DNA from: Allium sativum | Taxonomy: Eukaryota > Streptophyta > Magnoliopsida > Asparagales > Amaryllidaceae | Direction: 5' to 3' | Length of the DNA: 64,000 nt | Assembly: GCA_030737875.1 (NCBI GenBank) | Contig: CM060924.1 | Coordinates: 152,080,197 to 152,144,196 of the forward strand | Shown here: one piece after another, positions 41,580 through 52,243 of the stretch | Position numbering within the stretch: position 1 is the stretch's first letter | Layout of the letters: every line of letters starts with the position of its first letter | The notes under the pieces: model-generated | The model's database searches: none | What the model was told of the DNA's origin: nothing | Seen by the model: only the letters and a program-made list of their open reading frames with translations | Made by a program: the position numbers and the translations under genes

Positions 41580-41599
41580 GGGCGGGAAAATTCCCGCCC
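41580..41599. promoter_or_regulatory. E2F-like inverted repeat, E1 3' LTR
   Basis: GGGCGGGAAAATTCCCGCCC: 9-bp arms with AA between them, 190 bp upstream of the TATA box. Confidence 0.55.
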
Positions 41600-41618
41600 A
41601 GGTCAAGTCGAAAGGGGT

Positions 41619-41686
41619 GTCGACTGCCCAGTCGACACCAACCCCCCCCCCCCCATGTCGACTGCCCAGTCGACACGGGTGTCGAC
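41619..41686. repeat. GTCGAC cluster, E1 3' LTR U3
   Basis: Five GTCGAC hexamers, split by a run of C (41643-41654) of probable slippage origin. Confidence 0.75.
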
Positions 41687-41770
41687 CTGCCCGCTTTTTC
41701 CTGCTTTCTGCACCTGGTTCGTTCAGCTGTATTTGGTCACGTTTTCTGACCGGGTTCGTCCGCCTAACAC

Positions 41771-41778
41771 TATATAAA
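41771..41778 (+). promoter_or_regulatory. TATA box of E1 3' LTR
   Basis: CACTATATAAACAGTCC, followed by a pyrimidine-rich start region; about 440 bp from the LTR start. Confidence 0.65.
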
Positions 41779-42251
41779 CAGTCCTGGTCTTCTTCCCTAT
41801 TCACAATTATTTTCTACCATTATGCTGCAAAGATTCTTGCTAGACATGGCTTCTCCCCCTCCTCTAAAATAATATATATATATAAAATAAACCAAGACAA
41901 GGTTATGCTGCTCAAGTTGTCTAGAAGAGATTCAAAGCTTCAAGAAAAGGATTAAAGGCTAAACGTCGCACGAATCATAGCAATGCCTCCTTTCTTTTCT
42001 AATCTAAATCTCTGTAAGTCAGTTATTTTAAGATTTGAACGTTTTGTTTTTATTCGTGACATGAAAATTAAAGGGATAAAAGACTATGCCTAATCTTTCT
42101 TCTTGAATCGGTGCTTGTACCTTTGGGCCTAATTTAGAACTGTTGTGATTCGATGACCAATAAGACTGTGACGGTGAAACTATGGACTTTGGAACCATAT
42201 GCCTTGGAACTATGAACATAAGCCTTTGATTTTGGGACATAAAACATTGCG

Positions 42252-42445
42252 TATGACTATGAATATTTCCTATGACTATGAACGTTGCCTATGACTATGA
42301 ACATCACCTAAGACTGTGATTCATTGAACTGTGAGGATTATTGCTTATGACTATGAATATTTCCTATGACTATGAACGTTGCCTATGACTATGAACATCG
42401 CCTATGACTGTGATTCATTGAACTGTGAGGATTATTGCCTATGAC
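42252..42445 (+). repeat. 94-bp direct duplication in E1 3' LTR
   Basis: Two copies starting TATGACTATGAATATTTCC (42252 and 42346), themselves made of shorter CTATGACTATGAAC repeats; a third partial copy follows. Confidence 0.8.
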
Positions 42446-43549
42446 TATGGATATAAGATTATTATTTATTCCCATGACATTGTAGTTATAAAACCATGTT
42501 GTTTATTTTGGATCTAGGCCTGAGTTTCTATTCAATTTATTCTTGGTCATCTTTGGTTTTAGACCTTGGGAATTTACCCATTAAGTTAGGTCTACCCATG
42601 TTCTTGAACCTCTGTCTCTATTCTGTCTATTCTTGGTTTTAGACCTTGGGAAATTACCTATTTAGTTAGGTCTACCCATGTTCTTGAACCTACGTCAAAA
42701 CCATTTTATGCCAGTTGTTATATCTATCCTTTTCATAGCAATCTTTTGTTCATTCCCTATTTGCTATGAATCTAGATTTATCTATAATCTAGATTGAAAC
42801 ACGATTGTACGAACGGTGGGAATGTGATTTGGGGCGAAATATGAAATTTAATAAAACGTAGTTTAACTTGGAAATTGGCATAAATTGGGAACATGTATTA
42901 TGGCATGTTCATAGAAATGCAAATTGGATAAATTTGACATGAATTATAAGATGTGTAATTTGAATCTTTTATCGACATGTAAATCTAGCATTTACATGAA
43001 TAGTGAACTAGAGTAATAAGAATAGTTTAACATGAATTAGAATGTTGAATTGGAATTGGATTAGCTAATTTGGAACGTTAAATATATGGGCCTAAATTTT
43101 AAATTGGCCATAATAGGGAGTAATTGGCAGGTTTAGCAAAATCATGGTTAATGACACTTGATTTGGTATAGTTTACATACCAAAAAGCATAAACATGATT
43201 TAGAGGGGAAAATGGGCCGTAAGAATAAATATTGACAATTTACATTAAAAGAGTAACTGGGAAATAAGTAAATTAGGATTAATTTACTTGTAGAATTTGT
43301 CCTAAGTAAGAAATGTAAATTTAGACAAATTAAAGATTTATTAACGACATCTCTTTTAATGAAACACCAGAAAGTTCTAGGGTGACAGAGAGGATAGTGT
43401 CTAGGCTTGGGTTTGGAAAAATACTAGTTTCCTGCTCTCCCTGACTATCCCTAATTGATCCGACGGACGGGATGGTTACTTTCAAAACCTGATTTGATAA
43501 TTAATCAAAACCCTTTGAACTAGAAAACACGAATAGGCCTAACCCGAGG

Positions 43550-43622
43550 TTAGACTGAGTTGCGATGTAAACCTGCCCGGAACCAACCGGCACATCCAGT
43601 AATCGCAACAATATCTGTCTAA
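43550..43622 (+). other. Structured LTR module (single copy), E1 3' LTR
   Basis: Outer helix TTAGAC (43550-43555) with GTCTAA (43617-43622); inner helix GTTGCGAT (43559-43566) with ATCGCAAC (43602-43609), perfect over 8 bp with three pairs changed relative to E4 module 1. The unpaired GTAAA and the CCGG...CCGG loop are kept. Confidence 0.75.
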
Positions 43623-43676
43623 TGTGAGTGGTCGTGGCTTTAATTTATTTAGTTAAAGCTAGAACAAGAATGCTAG

Positions 43677-44280
43677 GGTTAAGTTAATTAATACACTTAA
43701 CCAACTCAACATGATAACAAGACTGGTAGTTGGGGTTAGGTTCATACAGTTAAGTTAGAATGGAAGGGTTAAGTCCATAGGAACACTTAACCAACTTAAG
43801 CACAGTTAAGCTAGAACGGAGGGCTAAGTCCACAGGGACACTTAACTAAACTCATGGTAATAAGACAAGATTTGTAGAGGTTAAGTAACTAAGAAATACT
43901 TAGCCAAGTTTACATATTAACTAGAGGTTGGGGTTAAGTAAGATTTGATACACTTAGCCAATTTGTTATGTTAGCTGGGCTAGACCGTAGGGTTAAGTAA
44001 ACTTGAACACTTAACCATCAGATTTTGATAAAGGAATAGGGTTAAGTCTAAAATACTTAACCATTAATAACAGGTTAGTTAAAACAGACGGGCAAGGTTA
44101 AGTTAAAAAGGAACACTGAACCAATACAGGGTGAATGGGTAAGGTTAAGTAATACTTAACCAATATAACTTGGTTTGTGGCGGGGTTAAGTCAACACGAA
44201 TTACTGATAACACTTAACCAGATTGACAGGACAAATGAAGAGAGTTAAGTCGGCTTGAATTGACTAATGACACTTAACCA
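43677..44280 (+). repeat. Array of GGTTAAGT/ACTTAACC hairpins, E1 3' LTR
   Basis: About eleven consecutive inverted repeats with stem GGTTAAGT...ACTTAACC (some with one altered pair such as ACTTAGCC) and loops of 3 to about 21 nt of unrelated sequence, spaced roughly 50 bp. E3 and E4 LTRs carry two or three such hairpins at the equivalent place (for example 7414-7500). Confidence 0.75.
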
Positions 44281-45525
44281 ATCCAAATTGACGGGAAAAA
44301 GAACTAAGTAGTAAACCTTAGAAAACAACGATTCTGGAAACTAAGTGGTAAATCTTAGTTAGTAAAACTAAGTAGTAAATCTTAGTATAACACGGGAAGG
44401 AGCGAATGTCCGTCTGAATAGAGAGAAGGCTCCAACAAATTGGGTTACGAAGCCCGAGGCTTCGAGGGGACGTGAGGGTACTCTTGGTATCCCTCTGTGA
44501 GGCCGTAGATGATCCGCCTGGGCCCACAGAGGTTAAGGTCTGCGTAGAAGAACTAGGGGTATGCTTTGGTTGCAATACATGGCAACCTGAAGACTAGGAT
44601 GGACCGGCGTGATTCGGCGAGCAAACGTTATCCCTGTGATAGCAACTCGTCGTCTACCATCCATCTTGAGTCAATCAAGATACGTGAAGCGGAAACGCGG
44701 AGAACTCCAAAAGACCATATACTTGCTATCAAGTTATGGTTGCAGATGGCCATAGGATAGTGGGGCACCGGGGGCCGGCGTATAGTTCTCATTTTACAAG
44801 GTGTGCCTTTCATTAGTGGAGGGAGGGGTCCAGTGGGTCCATAGTCACTGGAATAAAAACAGACCTTAGCATCTGCATCGGCAGATATCTGAAAGCTCCT
44901 GACCGAGTTCTGTATTCCTTGATTTGCCCTGTCACAGGACTTGGACCGCACATTACAAGACATGTGCATCTAGACAAGCGATAACGATTCGCGATACATG
45001 CAAGGGGAAGTATAGGAACATATACCACTCAAGGTAGTGTGTCCTAGACTTGGGGGCATCGTTCGACAGGTAACGTTATCCCTAGTTGGACTAGGTGGCA
45101 TAAACCCTGAACTCGAAAAGCGTTCAGCAGATGCGTAAAACTCTAGTTAAATCTAGAAATCACTTGATAGAAAACCCTAGATTAGATATAGGTAATAAAT
45201 AATAAATGTGTGCCTGAAGGCAACGGAAACTACAGGGATTGGGATCACGTTAACATTACTAGTTGGGACACTAGTTAGGTGGTGCAGAGATGTAGAAACC
45301 AGTATAACAAGGAAATAGCGAAGCGACGAAAGTATTAGAGCGTATCCAGTTTATCTTAGCATATCTTGTGACTACCTTGTCTAATCTTGTTGACCCTATC
45401 GTCATGGTGTAATCTTGTATTCAGTTATTTCATGTCGTTTTGTTTTCCATGTTCACATGCTAGAAGTTACTGAACTTACTCAGGCTTTATGTCTGACTCT
45501 GTTTTTCTTTCATCTTCTTTTCTTC

Positions 45526-45547
45526 CGTTCCCTCCCCCCCCCCCAAG
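45526..45547 (+). other. Poly-C tract with AAG, E1 3' LTR
   Basis: Pyrimidine tract TTTCTTTCATCTTCTTTTCT, then TCCG and a C-run ending CAAG|GTAG. Same design in all sibling LTRs, the C-run varying from 7 to 14. Resembles a strong 3' splice site. Confidence 0.45.
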
Positions 45548-45897
45548 GTAGTAAAGGAGGGAATAGTTTAGCTAGAGTTAAGTTGGACTGCCACTCTTTC
45601 CCTTCTTGAAGATTTGTCGAAGTTTTCTTGGATTCTCTTTTCAGATGTTATGGTTGGCTCTTGCTAAATTTGGGGAATATAAATGTATTTTCAAGCTTCT
45701 TTATTTTGTAAGACAGATGATACTCTGATATTGTAAAGAAATCATTGTACAAACTATTTATCAATAAAGCAAAGTTTTATTTTCCACTGTTTAATTTTTG
45801 TCTGTCTTGTAATTTATCTGCATCTTTTACCCTAAATACTCCACAGAACTTAGTGCATTCCCTTTGTGAGTGACACTAACGGATGTGGGGTGTTACA

Positions 45898-45902
45898 ACC
45901 GG
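45898..45902. repeat. Target-site duplication of E1, right copy (ACCGG)
   Basis: Identical to 980-984. Confidence 0.9.
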
Positions 45903-45974
45903 CCCTGCAGCTTTCCGAGGGTTCTTCGCGGGGTATCCTGGGGCATTTGCTAGAGTGTCTCGAATCTGTAAGGA
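45903..45974 (+). mobile_element. R0 fragment between E1 and E5
   Basis: Continues the R0 LTR after E1: the GGCATTTGCTAGAGTGTCTC segment matches E2 at about 29669-29690. E5 starts right after AAGGA (45970-45974), which should reappear beyond the window as the E5 duplication. Confidence 0.75.
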
Positions 45975-47532
45975 TGTAACAACCCAGAAAATACGAGCCA
46001 ATTTGAAAATTTCAAATTGGATATTTCAATGCAATTTGAGCAATTGAAATAGAATATTTCAATAAAATAATGAATTAGGAATAGTGTGGCAGCTTGAAAA
46101 TTTGAATTCAAACTTTGACTGACTGTGCCGGGTGGAAAATACAACGGATTTTAGTGAAACCAAAAATATTTAAATCTGTTTATGAATACCATTCTAACGA
46201 ATCTGAAAAATCAAAGTTTCATAGCGGGAATCAAAAGTTATGGCCGAATGAATTTTCAGAAAGGTCGCCATATATAATATATAGCCCTTGAAAATAGATA
46301 TTTTGCAAACTACCCCGGAATTCGACAAAACCGCTTTTGTTGCGTCCGGGATGTCAAACTATTGCTAGGTTTCAAATTTCATAATTTTTGAAGCTAGTAT
46401 GTAAGTGTGGCAAAAGAAAATGTGTTTGGTCATTTTTTGTAAAATGGATCGACCAAAAAATGGCCATTTTTCAAATGATCTCAGAATTCGACGAAACTGG
46501 TTTTGTTGGGACCACAGCGTCAAAACATAGCTAGATTTATTTTACTAGAATTTTCGAATCAATTTGTGGCCCTAGCAAATTGAAATGTACGTTCAAATTG
46601 AATATTAAATGTTTTGTATTTTAATTTGAAAAATAACTGACCGTTACAGTCAAAATGGCCAACGAAACATATCCCATTGTGTCCGGGATGGGTGTATTTA
46701 GCTAGGGGCGATAGTCGTTGGGTTTGAAAAGGAGTTCGTTTGAGAAAACACTATTTAAAAGTTATTAAAACCATGGGCCAATAAAAATTTGCCATTCATT
46801 ATTTTAAAAAAAAAAAAACAAAAAACCCTCGTTTTCTCTCTCCTACCGAAGATCCACGTTTTCGATCCTTCCCTGGCCAATCGCCGCCGCCACGGCCATC
46901 TCCAGCCTCCGCCACCACCACCAGTCGACGTGCCTCCCTACCCTCTTCAAATCGGACCAACCCCTGACCACTATCATCGCCGCATCGACGAGAATCGTCG
47001 ACCAAAAGACGTCGCCTTCCCAGCGTCGCCCCGATCGCCAGAGACCACCGAACCACCTCCGACCACCACCGATCGACTCCCTTCTCCTCCCTCTTCCACG
47101 TCATCACCTCCGATCACCCTAACGTGCCTTGGTTTTCGCGAAAACTGAAAACCCAGTTTTGAACCGTCGTGAAAGGTGAGTCCTTTTTGATGTTTGAACT
47201 TTGAAAAATCATATCTTTTTAGTGTGTTGATGAAATTCGATGAAACAAGAAACATTGGGACCGCAAGGAAGCTCTATACCACATAGAAGAGACCGCGGAT
47301 TTTTCTAAGTCATCTACGATTTTTAGCACTTCAAAGACCAATGTGAGAAATCTAAATTTAAATGAAAGTGAATAGAAAATGTCATGTATAAATTATATAA
47401 ATGAAATATAATTTATATGCGTGTTGTATACCACATATACATGCATAGTATAAGTTGTATGAGCGAAGTATGAATTATACATGCATTGTTTAAATGATAT
47501 GTGTGCTGAAATGCAAGTGAAATATAGTGAAT

Positions 47533-47600
<68 letters not shown>

Positions 47601-50600
47601 TCCACCGTCCACAAACCATGGACGATATTTATTGTTGTGAATTGGTGTGAAATATTGGGTGAAATATTCAAATGGTTGAATAATTGTTTGTGGTTGATAT
47701 TGTTTGGTTATGGTTGAAAAATACCCATTAGTGATTGAAATGAGATGGAAATAATTGTGGAAATAAAAATAAAACATGCCGCCTGCGTGCGAATTAGATG
47801 CATGAATCCCCATTGTCAAAAACCGCGAGGTTTTAAGGTAGAGCGAGGAGCCGTACTAGGGACGGTGCTGGTTTTAACTACCCTGCCGTTATGCTACCGT
47901 AATTTTGAACAATATTTATGTGTTACAATTATTTTCGTATGTTGAAATTATCTTCATGCGTTGAAATTAAAGTCATGTGTTGAAACCATATCCATGTGTG
48001 GAAATGCTCATGTGTTGAGAAGTGATGTGTGGAAATTAAATTCATGTGTTAAAGAATAAAGTGTCTAAACAATAAAAATCACCTTTTATAATATATATGA
48101 AGTATATAAAATATTCGCCTTATATATAAATAGTTTCAACAATAAAAATTTCATCTTTCTTATATGAATAAACTATATAAACTATCCATGTGTGGAAATG
48201 CTCATGTGTTGAGAAGTGATGTGTGAAATTGAAATTCATGTGTTGAATCAATATTTAGATGATGAAAATACCATTTTTATCATATATATGATTTGCTAAA
48301 GATATACCAGTGTTGAAATAAATATTTGTGAAGTGAATATTATTTTTAACATGTAAAGGAACTAAATAAAATAGTCATGTGTTGAAATATGTTTTAGTTC
48401 GCCAAAAATATCATTTTTATTGAAATGTGAAGTATTAAAAATAACCACTTGTTCAAATAAATATGCATGAGTTGAAATATTCATTAATTAGCTAATGATG
48501 TGATTTATGCTTATGTATGCAAAATTAGAGTGAATAGTGACTTTGAACCAAAGTGAACTGAAAATGAAATTGAATTGAAAATGATAAGTGATGAAAATTG
48601 CATATATGTACATGCATATTTATTGAACAGGTTATAGCAAAGAGGCTAGAGAAGAGGAATAAAATTATGTGCCCGACAAATAGGTACATGTTTACTCTTT
48701 TTCTTGGTTGATGATTTTATGAGCCTATTCGCTAGCCGCTTGGCTTTTTCTTTTTCTTTTTGAGATGAGATGCCCGTGTGGCTATTTGGGAATTTTCCCA
48801 GCCCCTCCCGTACAAAGGAGGTTATGGCGAAATTTTCCGAAATTTAAAGGCGTTAGTGAAATATTTGAAGTGAAAACGATATTGAAATCGTCGAATGAAC
48901 TATATTTATATAAGTATAATTAAATTAAAACGAATCGTGGTCGTGCAGTTCGTATTTTGAAACCGTGATTTCAAACGACTAGTGTGGGAAATCCGACCGT
49001 CGAATTTTCCCAAAACTGGACCCGTTGAATTCATCTTGAAATGATCTTTCTAATGATATAAAATTTGAGATGATCCAACGGTTAGATTTATAGATATGTG
49101 TAAAACAAATTTAGTGGAAAACAACACCAGTGCTTCGGCACGACCTGAAATGTCGTTTAATTGAATATGGCCGTTTTTAAGTAAATAAAAATGGCGATAT
49201 ATCGTTGAAAATATATTATTGACGATATAAAATGGAAATAAACGGATTTTGCTTGGTTTGCTTGATATGTGATGGTTGAATGTATTTAACATGAACACTA
49301 TACTAATGAAGTAAAATGTGAATGTTGAGTGATTTAACCATGTGATGAAATGATTTGAAAATCTAAATATACGTGGATTATTTGAAAAGGCCGAGTTTAT
49401 TCTAATTTCAAATAATTGATCGACGATGTGAAGTCGAAGAGTTGAAGACGGTTGAAGACCGACGATCTCCACATTGGATGGATGGGCGCTGCTGATGCTC
49501 GTCATTGGAGTAGCTGCCTTGAAGGAGCTAAAGTAGTAACCGTCCGAACATATTGTTGATTGTGCAGATATGCGAGGAATTGGTGACTCCGGTTTCGTTC
49601 AAACCCAGAACGAACTTGTAAATGAACTCTGTGTCTGACAATGGATTTTTTTTGTGCTGATTGATCTCTGTTAAATATATATCTGTTTGGCGGTGGAGAA
49701 TTTATTCTCTTGCTTAACGCCCTTCTCTGAGACGTACGAGCTCAGAGGTTATATATAGATAGAAATCAATCGCATGGAGTGGATTGCCTGTGTGGCACGC
49801 CTAAGTGGCATGTGATCAAGGCTTCTGTTGCAAAGCAAAGTCTTGTGGTTGATGATAAAAGAATGATCTGTGTGACGTAGCTTTGTGTATAGCGTGGATT
49901 CGCGAGCCTCACACCTCGGTATGAGTCAAAAACGGGAGAAGGACCGCTGGGAGAGCACGACGTTTCTTTCTAGCTAGGGTGGTGTCAGTGACCTACAAGC
50001 CCTGACATTTATATATACTTTTCACCTGTGTGGTTGTTGGAATGCGCGGCGCCTCGATTATAGGTCTGTAAGGACCGGGAAACGTGTGTTAAGGAATAAC
50101 TAATCCTCAAAAGTAAGAGAGGACCGACCCAGCCGATTCCAAGGACCGCTGTGTGCGATCTTGGGATTCTAGAGTGTCTCGAACGGAGAGGAGCTTGCCC
50201 CTTGCCTCGACTCATGATGGAATCCAATTTCCAATACGAAATTTCAGATGTGATTGTATTACTAGTATGGCGACATAGTGGTATGGGTCATTTAAGCCGC
50301 CTATTATCAATATTTATGATTGAAATCGCTTTTGAAACATATATGCAGTAGTGATAATATCAAACACTTTTGTTTTATTAGTATGAAGCATTTTTGGCCA
50401 TTATAAAGTAAAAACTCTATCCTCTGGCTTGCGTTGCATTGTGTGATGGGACCTAAGTCTTATAGTGGCTTCATTTTGATAAAATGCATTGCGATGATTT
50501 AACCGTGTACTTTATTTCATGCACTAGCACTCACTGGAGTAAACCCATTCCGCGAAAGTGGCGTGGTCCTTTGATTTGCCTTATTATTATTGTTAATAAG

Positions 50601-51064
50601 TTAAGCATATTTCTCATACCAGTCCCATGACTGACTCGTAGTTTGTTTCACCTTGCAAACTCGGGTGCCCTTATTTTCACACTGGCAGCTAGTTACAGGT
50701 ATCTGGCGCACTTTTGGCTATGGCGAGGCTTGACTACATTGAGAAGACTTTGACTCTTTCCGCCATTATTGTATCTATATTATGATTCCGCCATTGGCGA
50801 TGTAGACTGATATTTATTTTGTGTACTCTTTATGTATGATTCAGCCTCTGGCGATGGTGACTGATTATGTACTATTATGCACTAAGTAGTATCCTGTACT
50901 GTGCTCTTCGATGTGTTGATATCTATATGATTCCGCTGTCATATGTGTGTAAATCATTCTATTTTATGTTTATGCTATTATCTGTGATCGGTTAATGATG
51001 ATTAATGTGTTATATTCCAATGATTATCCTTAACACCGTGGTATGGGGTTTTGGGATCATCACA
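45975..51064 (+). repeat. E5 5' LTR (5090 bp)
   Basis: Starts TGTAACAACCC, ends GATCATCACA. Contents: a GC- and C-rich leader stretch (46830-47170) with donor-like AAAGGTGAGT (47172), an AC/AT microsatellite (47534-47597), degenerate CATGTGTTGAAAT repeats (47940-48480), an E2-internal-like segment (48590-48870), and a second half like E2 and R0 (48950-50700). Open frames in the C-rich stretch are not kept between the two LTRs. No gene. Confidence 0.88.
47534..47597. repeat. AC/AT compound microsatellite, E5 5' LTR
   Basis: (AC)n followed by (AT)n. The 3' LTR counterpart (57235-57282) is (AT)n(GT)n(AT)n. Confidence 0.9.
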
Positions 51065-51066
51065 CC

Positions 51067-51078
51067 TGGTATCAGAGC
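51067..51078 (+). other. E5 primer binding site
   Basis: TGGTATCAGAGC, 2 nt after the 5' LTR. Confidence 0.92.
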
Positions 51079-51334
51079 TTTGGTTAACCTTAGTTCTGGA
51101 GTCTAACACATTAAACACTTCGTCAAAATAGAATCAGTAGTATTCTAAGGTGAGTAGGTCATTAGAGATGGGACTAGTAATGTCCTAGAATGAGCTAAGC
51201 AGAATAGCAAAAACAACTTGATCTGTCCATTGTTAACTTTCCTTAAGTCTTCTGCTTTACCATACAATAAAATTATCATTTTTGTTGGCTGACTCTTTTC
51301 TTGCTTATACAGAATTTGAAAAACGGCTACCTGA
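51079..51334 (+). other. E5 untranslated leader
   Basis: Shares AGTAGTATYC and TTAGAGAT motifs with the E2 leader. It ends with CTCTTTTCTTGCTTATACAG (to 51312), a good 3' splice site just before gag. Confidence 0.55.
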
Positions 51335-51766
51335 GCAGCCGCTGCTAGAGGAGGCCATGCTGGCCGTGGCAGAGGACGGGGAGAAGTCCTAGTTGAAGAA
51401 GGACCCTTGATACAACCCCCGACTTCTCAATACTTCGAGCTGGACCGCGTAGCTAAGAGACACAAAAACCTAGGAGGCAAGACCTTCTCGGGAACTGGCA
51501 CTGTAATAGATGCCTTTGCATGGCTCAAAACATGCGAGAAAGTACTAGAAGGTCTAAGGCTTGGAGACCAAGATAAAGCTATTATGGTTGCCTGGCTTAT
51601 GCAAGAACAAGTTGAACTATGGTGGTAATCTCTCACCACCGGGAATAGAGAAGCTGGTAGAACCTGGGATGGATTCAAAGAACTCTTCAAAGAGAAATAT
51701 GTCCCTGAACAAGCCCTAGAACGAATGCACGATGGCTTCGCCAACGTCCAGTAGGGGGATCTTTCA
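51335..51766 (+). pseudogene. E5 Gag, N-terminal part
   Basis: Open from 51335 after a TGA (51332), with no Met at the expected start. An Arg/Gly-rich beginning (ARGGHAGRGRGRGEVLVEEG) is typical of Tekay/Del Gag. It continues with the core (NLGGKTFSGTG, MVAWLMQEQVELWW) and is cut by TAA (51626-51628) and TAG (51752-51754), both where related proteins have Gln codons, so both are C to T changes. Confidence 0.78.
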
Positions 51767-52243
51767 GTGCAGGATTATCTGAATAAATTTACACAGTTGT
51801 CCCCCTATGCTCCGGAGCTTGTCGCCACTGCAAATTCCAAGAATAAGAGGTTCATCCGCGGGCTGAAGCGACAGTATCATGATAGGGCCATGGCCTATGT
51901 CAAACTGGGATTTAATGAATTGGTGGAAATGACGTGCAACTACGAAGACCTTGAACAAAGGCATCTGGAGCAGGATCGCGCTAAAAGTCAAGCAGGAAAC
52001 AAACCCAAGCCTGCTGCAAATCAAGGCGAGTCAAGCCAAGCGGCGTCCTCGAATCCACAAACTAGTAAGCCGCCAAGAGGAAACTGCTTTAACTGTGGCA
52101 AGGCAGGGCACTACTCAAATGTCTGCACAGCCCCGAAACGGCAGAGGACCAATCTCAAGGTTCAAGCCAAGGCTCCCAGAACCCTCGCTCGTGCTTTAAA
52201 TGTCGCAAGACAGATCATCTTGTTAGGGACTGTCCTTTGCTGA
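51767..52243 (+). CDS. E5 Gag, C-terminal part with zinc knuckle
   Basis: Same frame as the N-terminal part. [19 protein letters not shown] belongs to the Gag core; one zinc knuckle ([14 protein letters not shown]) lies at about residue 106-119. Thereafter the frame is lost: the second knuckle ([14 protein letters not shown], about 52190-52231) is in the next frame and leads straight into protease, so a one-base shift lies between about 52130 and 52190. Confidence 0.82.
   Translation: MQDYLNKFTQLSPYAPELVATANSKNKRFIRGLKRQYHDRAMAYVKLGFNELVEMTCNYEDLEQRHLEQDRAKSQAGNKPKPAANQGESSQAASSNPQTSKPPRGNCFNCGKAGHYSNVCTAPKRQRTNLKVQAKAPRTLARALNVARQIILLGTVLC

Larger units (their letters stand above)
985..45897 (+). 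mobile_element. E1: old Ty3/gypsy chromovirus, host of E2
   Basis: Whole element including nested insertions. It starts TGTAACACCCC and ends GGGGTGTTACA, is flanked by ACCGG on both sides, and has a primer binding site at 39588 and a polypurine tract at 41319. Only 1746 bp of internal region remain (39586-41331), holding decayed gag, protease and chromodomain traces. The 5' LTR is split by the E2 array and has lost about 2.8 kb next to it. The 3' LTR is full length (4566 bp). Confidence 0.88.
41332..45897 (+). repeat. E1 3' LTR (4566 bp)
   Basis: Starts TGTAGCACCCC (the 5' copy has TGTAACACCCC), ends GGGGTGTTACA. Order: U3 box (41406-41501), palindrome (41580-41599), GTCGAC cluster (41619-41686), TATA (41771-41778), donor-like CTGTAAGT (42012), direct duplications (42252-42445 and about 42535-42690), AT-rich stretch (42780-43380), one structured module (43550-43622), hairpin array (43677-44280), short CTAAG/CTTAG hairpins (44303-44390), poly-C tract (45526-45547). 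No gene. Confidence 0.92.

Noticed and set aside
46789..47148. 119-residue Pro-rich frame in the E5 5' LTR that looks like a plant first exon
   Set aside because: The 3' LTR copy keeps only part of it in frame (56434-56664). No known domain; treated as leader sequence, possibly captured long ago.
47393..47819. Frames rich in Tyr-Ile or His-Thr near 47530
   Set aside because: Translations of the AC/AT microsatellite.
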